From Amycolatopsis iheyensis (lineage in GTDB: Bacteria > Actinomycetota > Actinomycetes > Mycobacteriales > Pseudonocardiaceae), in assembly GCF_024703995.1 (NCBI RefSeq), contig NZ_JAMXQV010000009.1, positions 124,001-188,000 of the forward strand: a stretch of DNA of 64,000 nt, in the 5' to 3' direction. The notes under the pieces were generated by a model. That model was not told the origin of the DNA and did not search any database. It worked only from the letters and a program-made list of their open reading frames with translations. A program made the position numbers and the translations under genes. Positions 7,384 to 16,500 of this stretch are shown in pieces (within the stretch, counting starts at the first letter, position 1; every line of letters begins with the position of its first letter).

Positions 7384-8286
7384 TCAGCCGTTGCCGAAGC
7401 GGTCGCCGATTTCTTCGACCTCCGGCAAACCGACCTGCGCGGCGAAGTCGGTCAGACCGGGCAGGTCGCCGACCACTTCGGCCGGTGTCCCGTCGACGGC
7501 GATGCGCGCCAGCACCGCGCGCATCGCCCCGGTGGCCGCCAGCAACGCCGACAGCGGGCAGATCACCAGCCGGAACCCCAGCTCGCGCAGCCTTTCCCGG
7601 CCCAGCGGCGGGGTCTTGCCGCCCTCGGCCCAGTTGAACAGCAGCGGCACGTCGCGGAACGTGTCCGCCACCCGCTCGATCTCCGCCTCGGACTGCAACG
7701 CCTCCACGAACAGCAGGTCGGCGCCCGCGTCCCGGTACCGCCGCGCCCGCTCGATGGCCGCGTCGAGGCCTTCGACCGCGCGGGCGTCGGTCCGCGCGAT
7801 CAGCACGAAGTCCGGGTCGTGGCGGGCGGCGACCGCGGCCCGCACCCGGTCGGTCATCGTCTCGGCCGGCACGACGCGCTTGCCCTCCAGGTGCCCGCAG
7901 CGCTTCGGCGCGACCTGGTCCTCGAGGTGGATTCCGGCGATCCCGGCGGCCTCGTACTCGCGGACCGTGCGGATGACGTTCAGCGCGTTGCCGTAGCCGG
8001 TGTCGGCGTCGGCGATCACCGGCACCTCGACCGCCGACCGGATCCGGGCCGCCGCCTGGACCATCTCGGTCATCGTCAGCAGCCCGACGTCGGGCCGGCC
8101 GAGCAGCGACGCCGTCGTGCCGAAGCCGGTCATGTAGACCGCCGGGAACCCCGCCGCCTCGACCAGCCGGGCGCTCAGCGCGTCGAACGCGCCCGGCGCG
8201 ACGACCGGCTCGTCGCCGGCCAGCAGCTCCCGCAACCGCGCCGGACCGGGCACCCGCGGCCCGAGCAGATCGGCCACGTCGATCAC
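7384..8286 (-). CDS. Isocitrate lyase/PEP mutase family enzyme
   Basis: A 300-residue cytoplasmic TIM-barrel enzyme. Hallmarks are DADTGYGN (metal-binding Asp residues), IHLEDQV, and the flexible active-site loop KRCGH, the signature of carbon-carbon lyases in this superfamily (methylisocitrate lyase, 2,3-dimethylmalate lyase, oxaloacetate decarboxylase). The cysteine in KRCGH argues for lyase rather than phosphonate mutase activity. Length is normal. The gene lies 13 bases after the sialidase on the same strand, so the two are probably co-transcribed. Whether the enzyme acts on a product of sialic acid breakdown is not shown by sequence. Confidence 0.82.
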   Translation of the reverse strand: MIDVADLLGPRVPGPARLRELLAGDEPVVAPGAFDALSARLVEAAGFPAVYMTGFGTTASLLGRPDVGLLTMTEMVQAAARIRSAVEVPVIADADTGYGNALNVIRTVREYEAAGIAGIHLEDQVAPKRCGHLEGKRVVPAETMTDRVRAAVAARHDPDFVLIARTDARAVEGLDAAIERARRYRDAGADLLFVEALQSEAEIERVADTFRDVPLLFNWAEGGKTPPLGRERLRELGFRLVICPLSALLAATGAMRAVLARIAVDGTPAEVVGDLPGLTDFAAQVGLPEVEEIGDRFGNG

Positions 8287-8299
8287 CTCCCGACGAAAC

Positions 8300-9475
8300 T
8301 CACCGTACCTGCCCCAGCGGGATCCGCTGGAACACGATGGTCTCGTACGGGCCGGCCGCGCCCGTCTCGTACAGCACCCCGACCGTGCCGGGATCGGCCT
8401 GCACGAGGTCGGAGTAGGCCGCCGGGCCGCCGGTGAGCGTGCGGCCGGGACGCCAGGTGTGGCCGCGGTCGGTGCTCAGCCGCAGCTGCAGCACCGCGCG
8501 CGTGGCCGGGTCGGCCGGGCCGGAGTACACCAGCAGCCACGGGATCGTCGTCTGCAGCACGCTGCCCTCGACCTTGGTCCCGGACACCGCCGGCTGGACC
8601 TGGTACGGCTTCACCAGCGTCCTGCCGCCGTCGACGCTGTAGCCGTCGACGCGGTGCTCGGCCGCGGAGCCCTGGTTGCGGCTGGAGAAGTAGAGCGTGC
8701 CGTCGGGCAGCTCGGTCGCGGTCGTCTCGTTCGCGGCGACGACGCCGTCGGTGCGGTCGTCGGTGAAGCCGATGTGCCAGGTGCGGCCGTTGTCGTCGCT
8801 GTAGAGGTCGTGACCGCCGTAGTACTTCGCCTCGGTGCCGACGTCGGCCGAGCCGGCGGGCGGGGAGCTCGAGTGGTTGGCGGGCACGATGATCCGGCCG
8901 GCGTGCCGGCCGTGGCGCAGCAGCGTCGCGTGCCCGGGCCCGGTCGCGTACCAGCGCCAGCCCGGCAGCTTCGCCTCCGCGGTGATGTCGCGCGCCGGGG
9001 ACCACGTGCGGCCGTTGTCCTTGCTGCGCAGGACGAACACGCGGCGGGTGTCCTGCGCGGACGCCTGGCCGGACATGATCTGCTTCTCCGACACAGGTCC
9101 GTTGTGGACGGTCAGCAGGACGAGCTCGCCGTCGCGGGCGAGCACCGGGGTCGGGTTGCCGGCGGTGGCGTCGCCGTTGCTGTCCACCACCGACAGCGCG
9201 CCCCACGTGCAGCCGCCGTCGCGCGAGGTGCGCGAGACCGTCTGGATGGCGCCGGAGTCGCCGGCCGAGTCGCGCCGGCCTTCGGCGAACGCGACCAGCG
9301 CGCCGTTCGCGGCGCGGACCACCGCGGGGATGCGGAAGGTGTCGTAGCCCTCGGTGCCCGAGGTGAAGGGGACCGAGGACGCGCACCCGGGCGTGGCCGA
9401 CGCCGCGGGGGCGAAGGGCAGCCAGACCATGGCCGCCGCGAGCAGCATCGTGCCGAACCTGCGAATCGATGACAC
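8300..9475 (-). CDS. Secreted exo-alpha-sialidase (GH33-like)
   Basis: A 391-residue exported six-bladed propeller enzyme that would release terminal sialic acids. A signal peptide (MLLAAAMVWLPFAPAASA region) is followed by the YDTFRIPAVV motif carrying the first catalytic Arg. Asp boxes follow: SRDGGCTW, SKDNGRTW, SDDNGRTW and STDRGHTW, plus a degenerate SVDGGRTL. FAEGRRD lies in the first blade. A Tyr-Glu pair of the active site is plausible but was not pinned. It is the first gene of a two-gene unit with the lyase. No sialate transporter or Neu5Ac lyase lies nearby, so its purpose may be scavenging or host-glycan trimming. Confidence 0.88.
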   Translation of the reverse strand: MSSIRRFGTMLLAAAMVWLPFAPAASATPGCASSVPFTSGTEGYDTFRIPAVVRAANGALVAFAEGRRDSAGDSGAIQTVSRTSRDGGCTWGALSVVDSNGDATAGNPTPVLARDGELVLLTVHNGPVSEKQIMSGQASAQDTRRVFVLRSKDNGRTWSPARDITAEAKLPGWRWYATGPGHATLLRHGRHAGRIIVPANHSSSPPAGSADVGTEAKYYGGHDLYSDDNGRTWHIGFTDDRTDGVVAANETTATELPDGTLYFSSRNQGSAAEHRVDGYSVDGGRTLVKPYQVQPAVSGTKVEGSVLQTTIPWLLVYSGPADPATRAVLQLRLSTDRGHTWRPGRTLTGGPAAYSDLVQADPGTVGVLYETGAAGPYETIVFQRIPLGQVR

Positions 9476-9511
9476 CGGCTCCGCCTCCTGGGGACTGGGG
9501 GAGAGGACATG

Positions 9512-9538
9512 GGATGTCGGACGTCCTATGTCTGGACA
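9512..9538. promoter_or_regulatory. Candidate operator upstream of the sialidase
   Basis: The stretch upstream of the sialidase start contains the 8-base palindrome GGACGTCC flanked by ATGTC and ATGTC-like repeats (GATGTCGGACGTCC, then TATGTCTGGACA). The repeated half-site suggests a GntR- or LacI-type repressor site. No cognate regulator is adjacent, so this is weak. Confidence 0.35.
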
Positions 9539-9572
9539 ACCTAGGCAGCCGGTGCGCCGCCGTCAAGAAGAA

Positions 9573-9600
9573 CGCTGAGCGCCCGGACGGGCACTCAGCG
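9573..9600. terminator. Hairpin after the 9621-10064 gene
   Basis: CGCTGAG-c-GCCCG, loop GA, CGGGC-a-CTCAGCG: a 12-pair stem with one internal mismatch just downstream of the minus-strand gene ending at 9621. A likely intrinsic-type terminator separating it from the sialidase unit. Confidence 0.55.
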
Positions 9601-9620
9601 CGAAGGGGGAACGGGTCGGG

Positions 9621-10064
9621 TTACCGCGGGCAGGGGCCGAAGAACAGGCACTCGACCAGCGCGCGGACGTCGTGGGCCCGCGCCCGCGGCTCGAGGTCGT
9701 CGAGCTCGGCCGTCAGTGCGGGGAGGTCGACCGTGCCGCGTGCGGTGAGCGGGTACTGCCGTTCGGTGGTGTCGTGCGCGGCGCAGCCGCTGCCGTGCAG
9801 GTTGCCCGCGGGAACGGCGGCGAACACGACGTCGCCTTCGTTGTCGAAGGTGAAGTAGCACTGCAGGACCGACGGGGTCGCATCGCCGACGGTGTTGGTC
9901 CGCGCCCCGCCGAAGCTCGCCGGGTACGACCAGCCGGCGGTGGGATCGTCGAGGAACTTGGCGTCGCCGGGCCCGGCGTCCCCGTCGAGCCGCCAGCCGC
10001 GTCCGATGAGGTGGTCGTGCACCTCGAGCTGGCGGGCGATGAGCAGGTCGGTCGGCGTGGTCAT
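9621..10064 (-). CDS. Hypothetical protein, 147 residues
   Basis: A soluble protein I cannot place in a family. It has no signal peptide or membrane helix. It starts MTTPTDLLIARQLEVHDHLI and contains aromatic-rich strands (WSYPASFGG, LQCYFTFDNEGDVVFAAV) and four cysteines (LQCYF, GCAAH, VECLF, GPCPR). The C-terminus is acidic then short and hydrophobic (LVECLFFGPCPR). The gene stands alone between the sialidase unit and the HxlR operator region, transcribed leftwards, with a hairpin after its stop. An SD-like GGGAACCGCC precedes the ATG. Confidence 0.6.
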   Translation of the reverse strand: MTTPTDLLIARQLEVHDHLIGRGWRLDGDAGPGDAKFLDDPTAGWSYPASFGGARTNTVGDATPSVLQCYFTFDNEGDVVFAAVPAGNLHGSGCAAHDTTERQYPLTARGTVDLPALTAELDDLEPRARAHDVRALVECLFFGPCPR

Positions 10065-10141
10065 GGCGGTTCCCTTCGGGTGGGGCGGGGCCCCTCCCAG
10101 TGTGGCCGAGCCGGCCGTCCACGATCGGGTGACCGTCGACG

Positions 10142-10167
10142 GCTGACTTGTGCCCGGTATAGTCAGC
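10142..10167. promoter_or_regulatory. HxlR-type operator, copy 1
   Basis: GCTGACT-N12-AGTCAGC, a perfect 7-base inverted repeat 20 bases before the start of the HxlR gene. The same arms with the same 12-base spacing recur at 10715-10740 before the reductase gene, so both promoters probably answer to one regulator. Confidence 0.75.
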
Positions 10168-10186
10168 GCGGTTCCCAGGAGGTGCC

Positions 10187-10678
10187 GTGTCGCAGGAAGT
10201 CATGACCCTGGCCGGCCGGCGGGCCGACCGCGACGGCTGGTCCGCCGCCGGGTGGTGCCCGATCGAGCGCGCGCTGGAGCTGGTCGGCACCCGGTCGGCG
10301 ATGGTGCTGCTGCGGGAGGTCTACTTCGGCGGCCGCCGCTTCGACGAGCTGGTCCGCCACGCCGGGGTGACCGAGGCGGTGGCGGCCAAGCGGCTCAAGC
10401 AGCTGGTCGAGGCCGGCGTGCTGGCCCGCACACCATACCGGGAGCCGGGGCAGCGGGTGCGGTACGAGTACGTCCTGACCGAGCGCGGCGGTGAGCTGTT
10501 CCCGCTGCTGCTGGGCCTCAAGCGGTTCGGGGAGCAGCTGCCGCGGGAGGAGCCGGGCGAGCTGCGCCTGACGCACGCCGGCTGCGGGGCCCGGGTCGAG
10601 TCGCAGGTGCGCTGTGAAGCCGGGCACGAGGTGCCGCCCGGCGAGACGGTCGCGCGTGTCGTGAACCTCCGGGACTGA
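10187..10678 (+). CDS. HxlR-family transcriptional regulator
   Basis: A 163-residue winged-helix regulator of the HxlR/DUF24 family. The HxlR signature opens as WCPIERALELVGTRSAMVLLREVYFGGRRF, followed by the recognition region GVTEAVAAKRLKQLVEAGVLAR and the wing PGQRVRYEYVLTERG. Cys24 in the WCPIE motif is the residue often used for redox or electrophile sensing. The GTG start at 10187 follows an AGGAGG site. Inverted repeats upstream of this gene and of the downstream NmrA-like gene are identical in arms and spacing, so it probably represses itself and the reductase. Confidence 0.88.
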   Translation: MSQEVMTLAGRRADRDGWSAAGWCPIERALELVGTRSAMVLLREVYFGGRRFDELVRHAGVTEAVAAKRLKQLVEAGVLARTPYREPGQRVRYEYVLTERGGELFPLLLGLKRFGEQLPREEPGELRLTHAGCGARVESQVRCEAGHEVPPGETVARVVNLRD

Positions 10679-10714
10679 GTTCTCCCGCGGACACCCGGTA
10701 TCGACGTCGGTCCA

Positions 10715-10740
10715 GCTGACTTGACAAAACAAAAGTCAGC
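10715..10740. promoter_or_regulatory. HxlR-type operator, copy 2, over the reductase promoter
   Basis: GCTGACT-N12-AGTCAGC, extended to nine matching bases per arm (10714-10722 and 10733-10741). It covers a TTGACA -35 hexamer at 10721-10726. A repressor bound here would block RNA polymerase at the NmrA-like gene. Confidence 0.78.
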
Positions 10741-10783
10741 TAGCAGGGTGGCGGAACACCGACGGCGAAAGGGAAGCACGACG

Positions 10784-11704
10784 ATGACGAACGTCAGCCC
10801 GGTCCTGGTCACCGGGGCCACGGGCCGCCACGGCAGCACCGGCGCGCACGTGGTGCGGCGGCTGCGGGAAGAAGGGCGGGCCGTGCGGGTGCTCGCGCGC
10901 ACGCCCGGTGAACGCACCGAGGCGCTGGCCGGGCTGGGCGCCGAGATCGTGCGCGGCGACCTGCGCGACCGCCGGAGCCTGGTCCCCGCGCTCGACGGCG
11001 TCGAGCTGGCGTACTTCACCTACCCGATCGACGCGGGCGTGGTCGGCGCGGCGGCGAACTACGCCGCGGCGGTGCGCGAAGCCGGTGGCCGCCCGCGCAC
11101 GGTCGTCATGTCGATGGGGCCGGCGCACCCCCGGCACCCGAGCGACCGCGGGCGTGACCAGTGGCTGGCCGAAGAGGTCCTGCAGTGGGCCGGGCTGGAC
11201 CTGCTGGTCCTGCGCGTGGCCGCCGCGTTCCACGAGAACATCCCGGTGCTGCACGGTCGCTCGGTCGGCCGCGAAGGCGTCATCCGCAACTGCTTCGGCG
11301 ACGCCGAGGTCGCCTGGATCAACGGGGCCGACGCGGGCGAGCTCGCCGTCGCCGCGCTGCTGCACCCCGAGCGGTTCGACGGCCCGGTGTGCCACCCCGC
11401 CGGGTCGGAGCAGTTCAGCCACGCCGGCATCGCCGCGTTGCTGGCCGAGGATCTGGGCCGCCCGGTGCGGTTCGAAGCGATTTCCCGTGAGCAGTGGCGA
11501 CAGGAGCTGACCGAGTTGTCCACTGTGGATACTTCCGGCGTGGTCAACCCGGACATGGCGGCACACATCTCCGCGGTGGCGTCGGCGGTCGCGGACCGCG
11601 GTCCCACCCGCGCCGCCGACGCCGCGGCGCTGACCGCTCTGATCGGGCGCCCGCCGGTGCCGCTGCGGGACTACCTGCGGACCAGCCGGAAAGCGTTCGC
11701 CTGA
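10784..11704 (+). CDS. NmrA-family NAD(P)H-binding reductase
   Basis: A 306-residue Rossmann-fold protein. The dinucleotide-binding loop is VTGATGRHGSTGAHVVRRL near the N-terminus, followed by GAEIVRGDLRD and a YPIDAGV active-site region typical of NmrA/YcfT-like atypical short-chain reductases such as quinone or azo reductases. The ATG at 10784 follows AAAGGGAAGC; the upstream extension lies inside the operator. It is paired with the HxlR regulator, an arrangement typical of electrophile- or quinone-responsive detoxification genes. The true substrate cannot be read from sequence. Confidence 0.82.
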   Translation: MTNVSPVLVTGATGRHGSTGAHVVRRLREEGRAVRVLARTPGERTEALAGLGAEIVRGDLRDRRSLVPALDGVELAYFTYPIDAGVVGAAANYAAAVREAGGRPRTVVMSMGPAHPRHPSDRGRDQWLAEEVLQWAGLDLLVLRVAAAFHENIPVLHGRSVGREGVIRNCFGDAEVAWINGADAGELAVAALLHPERFDGPVCHPAGSEQFSHAGIAALLAEDLGRPVRFEAISREQWRQELTELSTVDTSGVVNPDMAAHISAVASAVADRGPTRAADAAALTALIGRPPVPLRDYLRTSRKAFA

Positions 11705-11758
11705 ATCCCGCCGGAAGGGGGTGGACCGCGGGCGCCGGTTCCTGGTAAGCCTCTGCGC

Positions 11759-12556
11759 GTGACCCTGGACGCGATCGCCCTGCACAGCATCAATCCCTGG
11801 GAAGTGTCGTTCCTGCGCGAAGAGGTGGGCGGGTACTTCGCCCACGGCGTCGACCTCGAGCCCGGCTCGATCGTCCTCGACGTCGGCGCCAACGTCGGGG
11901 TCTTCTCGGCCGCCGTCTACGAGCGGCTGGACGGCGAAGTGCGGATCTACGCCTTCGAGCCGCTGCCGCCCCTGCACGAGACGCTCGACCGCAACGGCCG
12001 CGAGTTCTTCGGCGGCCGGCTGACGGCGTTGCCGTTCGGGCTGGCCGACGCCGAAGCCGAACTCGACTTCAGCTACTTCCCGGCGGCGACGATCTTCTCC
12101 TCGTCCACGCGCGACGAAGGCAACGTCGAGGCCGAGCGGCGCCGAGTCACGGCGGGCATCGTCGAGATGATCCGCGCGGGCGGCCTCGGCCCGGCGCTGC
12201 GCCGCGTGCCGGCGCCCGTCCTGCGCGGGATCGTGGGCCGCAAGCTGCGGGTGATGCGGGAGCTGGAGACCCACCGCGTCCGGGTTCGGCCGCTTTCCCC
12301 GGTGCTGGACGAACAGGGCATCGACCGGATCGACCTGCTCAAGATCGACGTCGAGGGCGCGGAGCTCGCGGTGCTGCGGGGCGTCGAGGACCGGCACTGG
12401 CCGCTCGTCCGGCAGGCGGTCGTCGAGGTCGAAGGGTGGGAACGCACCCACGAGAGCGTCCGCGACGTGTTCGCGGCGCGCGGGTTCACGGTCGAGGCGG
12501 AGCAGAACCCGGTCCAGCGGGCCGCCGACATCGGGATGGTGTTCGCCCGCCGCTGA
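11759..12556 (+). CDS. FkbM-family methyltransferase
   Basis: A 265-residue SAM-dependent methyltransferase. The cofactor loop is VLDVGANVGVFSAAVYERL, followed by IYAFEPLPPLHETL (acidic residue binding the ribose) and the FkbM motif IDLLKIDVEGAELAVLRG near the C-terminal half. Members methylate sugar or polyketide hydroxyls, but this copy stands alone with no biosynthetic cluster, so the substrate is open. The GTG at 11759 has no clear ribosome site; the GGTAAGCCT just upstream could be a -10 element of a leaderless transcript. Confidence 0.85.
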   Translation: MTLDAIALHSINPWEVSFLREEVGGYFAHGVDLEPGSIVLDVGANVGVFSAAVYERLDGEVRIYAFEPLPPLHETLDRNGREFFGGRLTALPFGLADAEAELDFSYFPAATIFSSSTRDEGNVEAERRRVTAGIVEMIRAGGLGPALRRVPAPVLRGIVGRKLRVMRELETHRVRVRPLSPVLDEQGIDRIDLLKIDVEGAELAVLRGVEDRHWPLVRQAVVEVEGWERTHESVRDVFAARGFTVEAEQNPVQRAADIGMVFARR

Positions 12557-12570
12557 CCGAAGGCGTTGCC

Positions 12571-12586
12571 TTGCCGCGCACGGCAA
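12571..12586. promoter_or_regulatory. Inverted repeat before the F420 oxidoreductase
   Basis: TTGCCG-CGCA-CGGCAA, a perfect 6-4-6 palindrome 19 bases upstream of the GTG start of the next gene. It lies where a repressor would meet the promoter. No regulator is adjacent. Confidence 0.4.
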
Positions 12587-12605
12587 TGTTCTAGCCTCGC
12601 GCCCT

Positions 12606-13460
12606 GTGAAGTTCGGAATCCGCTACAGCACGCCCCACTTCGGCGTCGACCCCGCCAAGCTCACCCGGTTCGCCCAGGACGCGGAAGAGCTCGGCTTCGA
12701 ATCGCTCTACGTCCCGGAACACATCGCGCTCCAGCCCGGCACGAAGGTCGGGCCGGTCGAGCTGAGCTCGTCGCTGCCCTACGGTGACCCGCTCGACTGC
12801 CTGACGTTCGCCGCCGCCGTGACGAGCCGGATCCTGCTCGGCACCGGTGTCCTGCTGCTGCCCTACCACCAGCCGGTGGTGCTCGCGAAGCGGCTGGCGA
12901 CGGTCGACGTGCTCTCGGGCGGGCGCCTGCGGCTGCTCACCGTCGGCGTCGGGGCACTGCCCGGCGAGGCCGCGGCGGCCGGGGTCGACTTCGCCACCCG
13001 CGGCCGACGGGCCGACGAAGCGATCGAGGTGCTGCAGTCGCTCTGGGCCGGCGACGAGAACGGCGTCAGCCACGCCGGTGAGTTCTTCGGCTTCGAAAAC
13101 CTGTGCAGCTTCCCGAAGCCGACGGGGTCCGGGACACTGCCGATCCACGTGGGCGGGTCCAGCCCGGCCGCCGCTCGGCGTGCGGGGCGGTGCGGGGACG
13201 GCTTCTTCCCCGGCGGCGGGCTCTCCGCCGAGGACCGCCGGAGCCGGCTCGAGCTGGCCCGTGCCACGGCCGCCGAAGCCGGTCATGACCCGGATACCTT
13301 GCAGTACACGCGATGGGGATCGACCGGAATGTCCGAAGAGGACGTCCGGGAGCTGGCCGGGGAGGGTGTCACGCGGGTGGTCGTGACGCCGGCCGCGGTC
13401 GACCCGGCGGGGTGGCGAGCGGAGATGACGGCGTTCGCGCGGACGCACGGGCTGGGGTGA
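12606..13460 (+). CDS. LLM-class F420-dependent oxidoreductase
   Basis: A 284-residue luciferase-like TIM-barrel flavin/F420 oxidoreductase. It starts MKFGIRYSTPHFGVDPAKL, then FAQDAEELGFESLYVPEHIAL, LGTGVLLLPYHQPVVLAKRLATVDVLSGGRL and GVGALPGEAAAAGVDFATRGRRADEAIE, all standard for the TIGR03619-like group. IHVGGSSPAAARRAGRCGDGFFPGG is the phosphate-binding region. Cytoplasmic; it would transfer hydride from reduced F420 to an unknown substrate. The GTG start at 12606 is followed immediately by the first strand. Single gene with its own palindrome upstream. Confidence 0.86.
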   Translation: MKFGIRYSTPHFGVDPAKLTRFAQDAEELGFESLYVPEHIALQPGTKVGPVELSSSLPYGDPLDCLTFAAAVTSRILLGTGVLLLPYHQPVVLAKRLATVDVLSGGRLRLLTVGVGALPGEAAAAGVDFATRGRRADEAIEVLQSLWAGDENGVSHAGEFFGFENLCSFPKPTGSGTLPIHVGGSSPAAARRAGRCGDGFFPGGGLSAEDRRSRLELARATAAEAGHDPDTLQYTRWGSTGMSEEDVRELAGEGVTRVVVTPAAVDPAGWRAEMTAFARTHGLG

Positions 13461-13525
13461 CCCTGCGCTGAGCCAATCGGGCGATTCGGACTCAGTCGCA
13501 AATTTTCTGTCATGTGTCGACTTCT

Positions 13526-13550
13526 TGCATCAAGACGCCCGCTTGTTGCA
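13526..13550. promoter_or_regulatory. Inverted repeat upstream of the glucanase gene
   Basis: TGCATCAAG-N7-CTTGTTGCA: nine-base arms with one mismatch, 50 bases before the chosen ATG of the GH87 enzyme. The size fits a LacI-type sugar repressor operator, a common control for secreted polysaccharide hydrolases. No LacI gene is seen nearby. Confidence 0.45.
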
Positions 13551-13599
13551 TGCTCTGGTGGCTCCGGGTCCCCCGCCGTCTCAAAGAAGAGAAGTCGCC

Positions 13600-16500
13600 A
13601 TGACACGCATGAGCCTGTCCCGGCTGCTCGCCGGTCTCCTCGTCGCGGGCCTCTCCGCGACGGGGATCTCCCTCGCCTCCGCCGCCAGTGGCGCGCCGCC
13701 GGGCGCCGCGGCCACCCCCGCCGCGCTCGCCGACGTGCCCTTGACCCGCTCGGTGTCGGCGAGCAGCGCCCTGCCCGGCTACCCCGTCTCCAACGCCGTC
13801 GACGGCAACCAGGCCACCTACTGGGAGTCCGCCAACAACGCGTTCCCGCAGTGGATCCAGGCCGACCTCGGCTCCGCCAAGGCGCTCTCGCGGATCGTGC
13901 TGAAACTCCCGGCGACCTGGGAGTCCCGCACCCAGACCCTCGCCGTGCGCGGCAGCACCGACGGCACGAGCTTCACCGATCTCGCCCCGGCCACCGGGTA
14001 CGCCTTCGCGCCGAGCGCCAACACGGTCACCATCCCGGTGACCGCGACGACCCGGTACGTGCGGCTGGCCGTCACCGCGAACTCGCAGTGGCCGGCCGCG
14101 CAGCTCTCGGAGTTCGAGCTGTACGGACCGGACACCGGGGACACGCAGGCGCCGTCCGCGCCCGCGAACCTCGCGCTCACCGAGCCCGGCTCCGGGCAGG
14201 TCCGGCTGACCTGGTCGGCCTCGACCGACGACGTCGGCGTCACCGGCTACACCGTCTACCGCGACGGCACCCCCGTCACGACAGTCACCGGCACCGCCTT
14301 CACCGAGACGCGGCCCGCCGGCACGCGCGTCGAGTACTTCGTGCGCGCCAAGGACGCCGCCGGGCACGAGTCCGCCGACAGCAACCACGTCGTGCGCCAG
14401 GGCACCCAGGCCGCGACGAACCTGGCCGCGGGCAAGCCGATCGAGGCCTCCTCGAGCGTCTTTTCCTTCGTCGCGGCCAACGCGAACGACAACAACACCG
14501 GCACCTACTGGGAAGCCTCGGGGCAGCCGGGCACGCTGACGGTGAAGCTCGGCGCGAACGCCGATCTGGACCAGGTCGTCGTGAAGCTCGACCCGGACCC
14601 GGTCTGGGGCGCGCGGACGCAGACGTTCGAGGTGCTCGGCCGCGACCAGGGCGCCACGACGTTCACCACCCTCAAGGCCGGCGCCGACTACCGGTTCGAC
14701 CCGGCGGCCGGCCAGAACACCGTGACCGTCCCGGTCAGCGGCCGGGCGGCCGACCTGCGGCTGCGGTTCACCGCCAACTCCGGCGCGCCCGGCGGGCAGG
14801 TCGCCGAGCTCCAGGTGTTCGGCACCCCGGCGCCGAACCCGGACCTCGTCGTCACCGGCACGACGTGGACCCCGGCGAACCCGACCGAGACCAGCCAGGT
14901 CGCGGTCAGCGCGACCGTGAAGAACGCGGGCACCGCGGCCTCGCCCGCCACCACCGTGAACGTCAGCCTCGGCGGGACCGTCGTAGGGAACGCGGCGGTC
15001 GGCGCCCTCGCCGCCGGCGCGTCCACCACGGTGACGGTGAACGCGGGCACGCGCCCGCAGGGCACCTACAGCGTGTCCGCCACCGTCGACCCGGCCGGCA
15101 CGGTCGTCGAGCAGGACGACACCAACAACACCTTCACCGCACCGACGTCGCTGGTGATCGCCCAGGCGCCGGGGCCGGACCTCGAGGTCACCGGCATCAC
15201 GTCCAGCCCGCCGAACCCGGCGGCCGGCACCGCGGTGTCGTTCACCGTGGCCGTGCACAACCGCGGCACGAGCGGCGCGGGCGCGTCGGTGACCCGGCTG
15301 AGCGCCGGCAGCACCACGTTGTCCGGTGACACGGGCGCGATCGCGGCCGGCGCCACGGCGAACGTCGCGATCGCGGGCACGTGGACCGCCACCAACGGCG
15401 GCGCCACGCTCACCGCGACGGCCGACGCGACGAACACGGTCGCGGAGACCAACGAGTCCAACAACGGCCTGTCCCGGGCGATCGTCGTCGGCCGCGGCGC
15501 GGCCGTGCCGTACGTCTCCTACGAGGCCGAAGCCGGGCAGTACCAGGGCGAACTGCTGCGGACCGACCCGCTGCGCACGTTCGGGCACACCAACTTCGCC
15601 ACCGAGTCCTCGGGCCGCCAGTCGGTGCGGCTGGCGAACCAGGGGCAGTACGTCGAGGTCACCTCCACGAACCAGGCGAACTCCATCGTGGTGCGCAACT
15701 CGGTCCCCGACGCCCCGGCCGGCGGCGGCCAGGACTACACGCTCAGCCTCTACGTCAACGGCACGTTCGCGCAGAAGCTGACGCTGTCCTCGACGCACAG
15801 CTGGCTCTACGGCACCACCGACGACCCCGAAGGACTGACCAACCGGCCCGGCGGCGACGCGCGGCGGCTGTTCGACGAGTCGCACGCGCTGCTGGCGCAG
15901 TCGTACCCGCCGGGCACGAAGTTCCGGCTGCAGCGCGACAACGGCGACAACGCGGCGTACTACGTCGTCGACCTGGTCGACCTCGAACAGGTCGCGCCCG
16001 CGTTGCCGAAGCCCGCGGAGTGCACGTCGATCACCGAGTACGGCGCCGTGCCGAACGACGGCGTCGACGACGCGCCGGCCATCCAGCGCGCGGTGACCGA
16101 CGACCAGAACGGCAGGATCGCCTGTGTCTGGATCCCGGAAGGACAGTGGCGGCAGGAGGCCAAGATCCTGACCGACGACCCGACCGTGCCCAACGGCGGT
16201 GGCCAGTACAACCAGATCGGCATCTCCAACGCGACCATCAAGGGCGCCGGGATGTGGCGCTCGCAGCTGTACTCGCTGATCCAGCCGCAGGACGCGGGCA
16301 CCATCAACCACCCGCACGAAGGCAACTTCGGGTTCGACATCGACAAGAACGTCCAGCTCTCCGACATCGCGATCTTCGGCTCCGGCCGGATCCGCGGCGG
16401 CGACGGCAACGCCGAAGGCGGGGTCGGGCTCAACGGCCGCTTCGGCACCGGCACGAAGATCTCGAACGTCTGGATCGAACACTCGAATGTCGGTGTGTGG

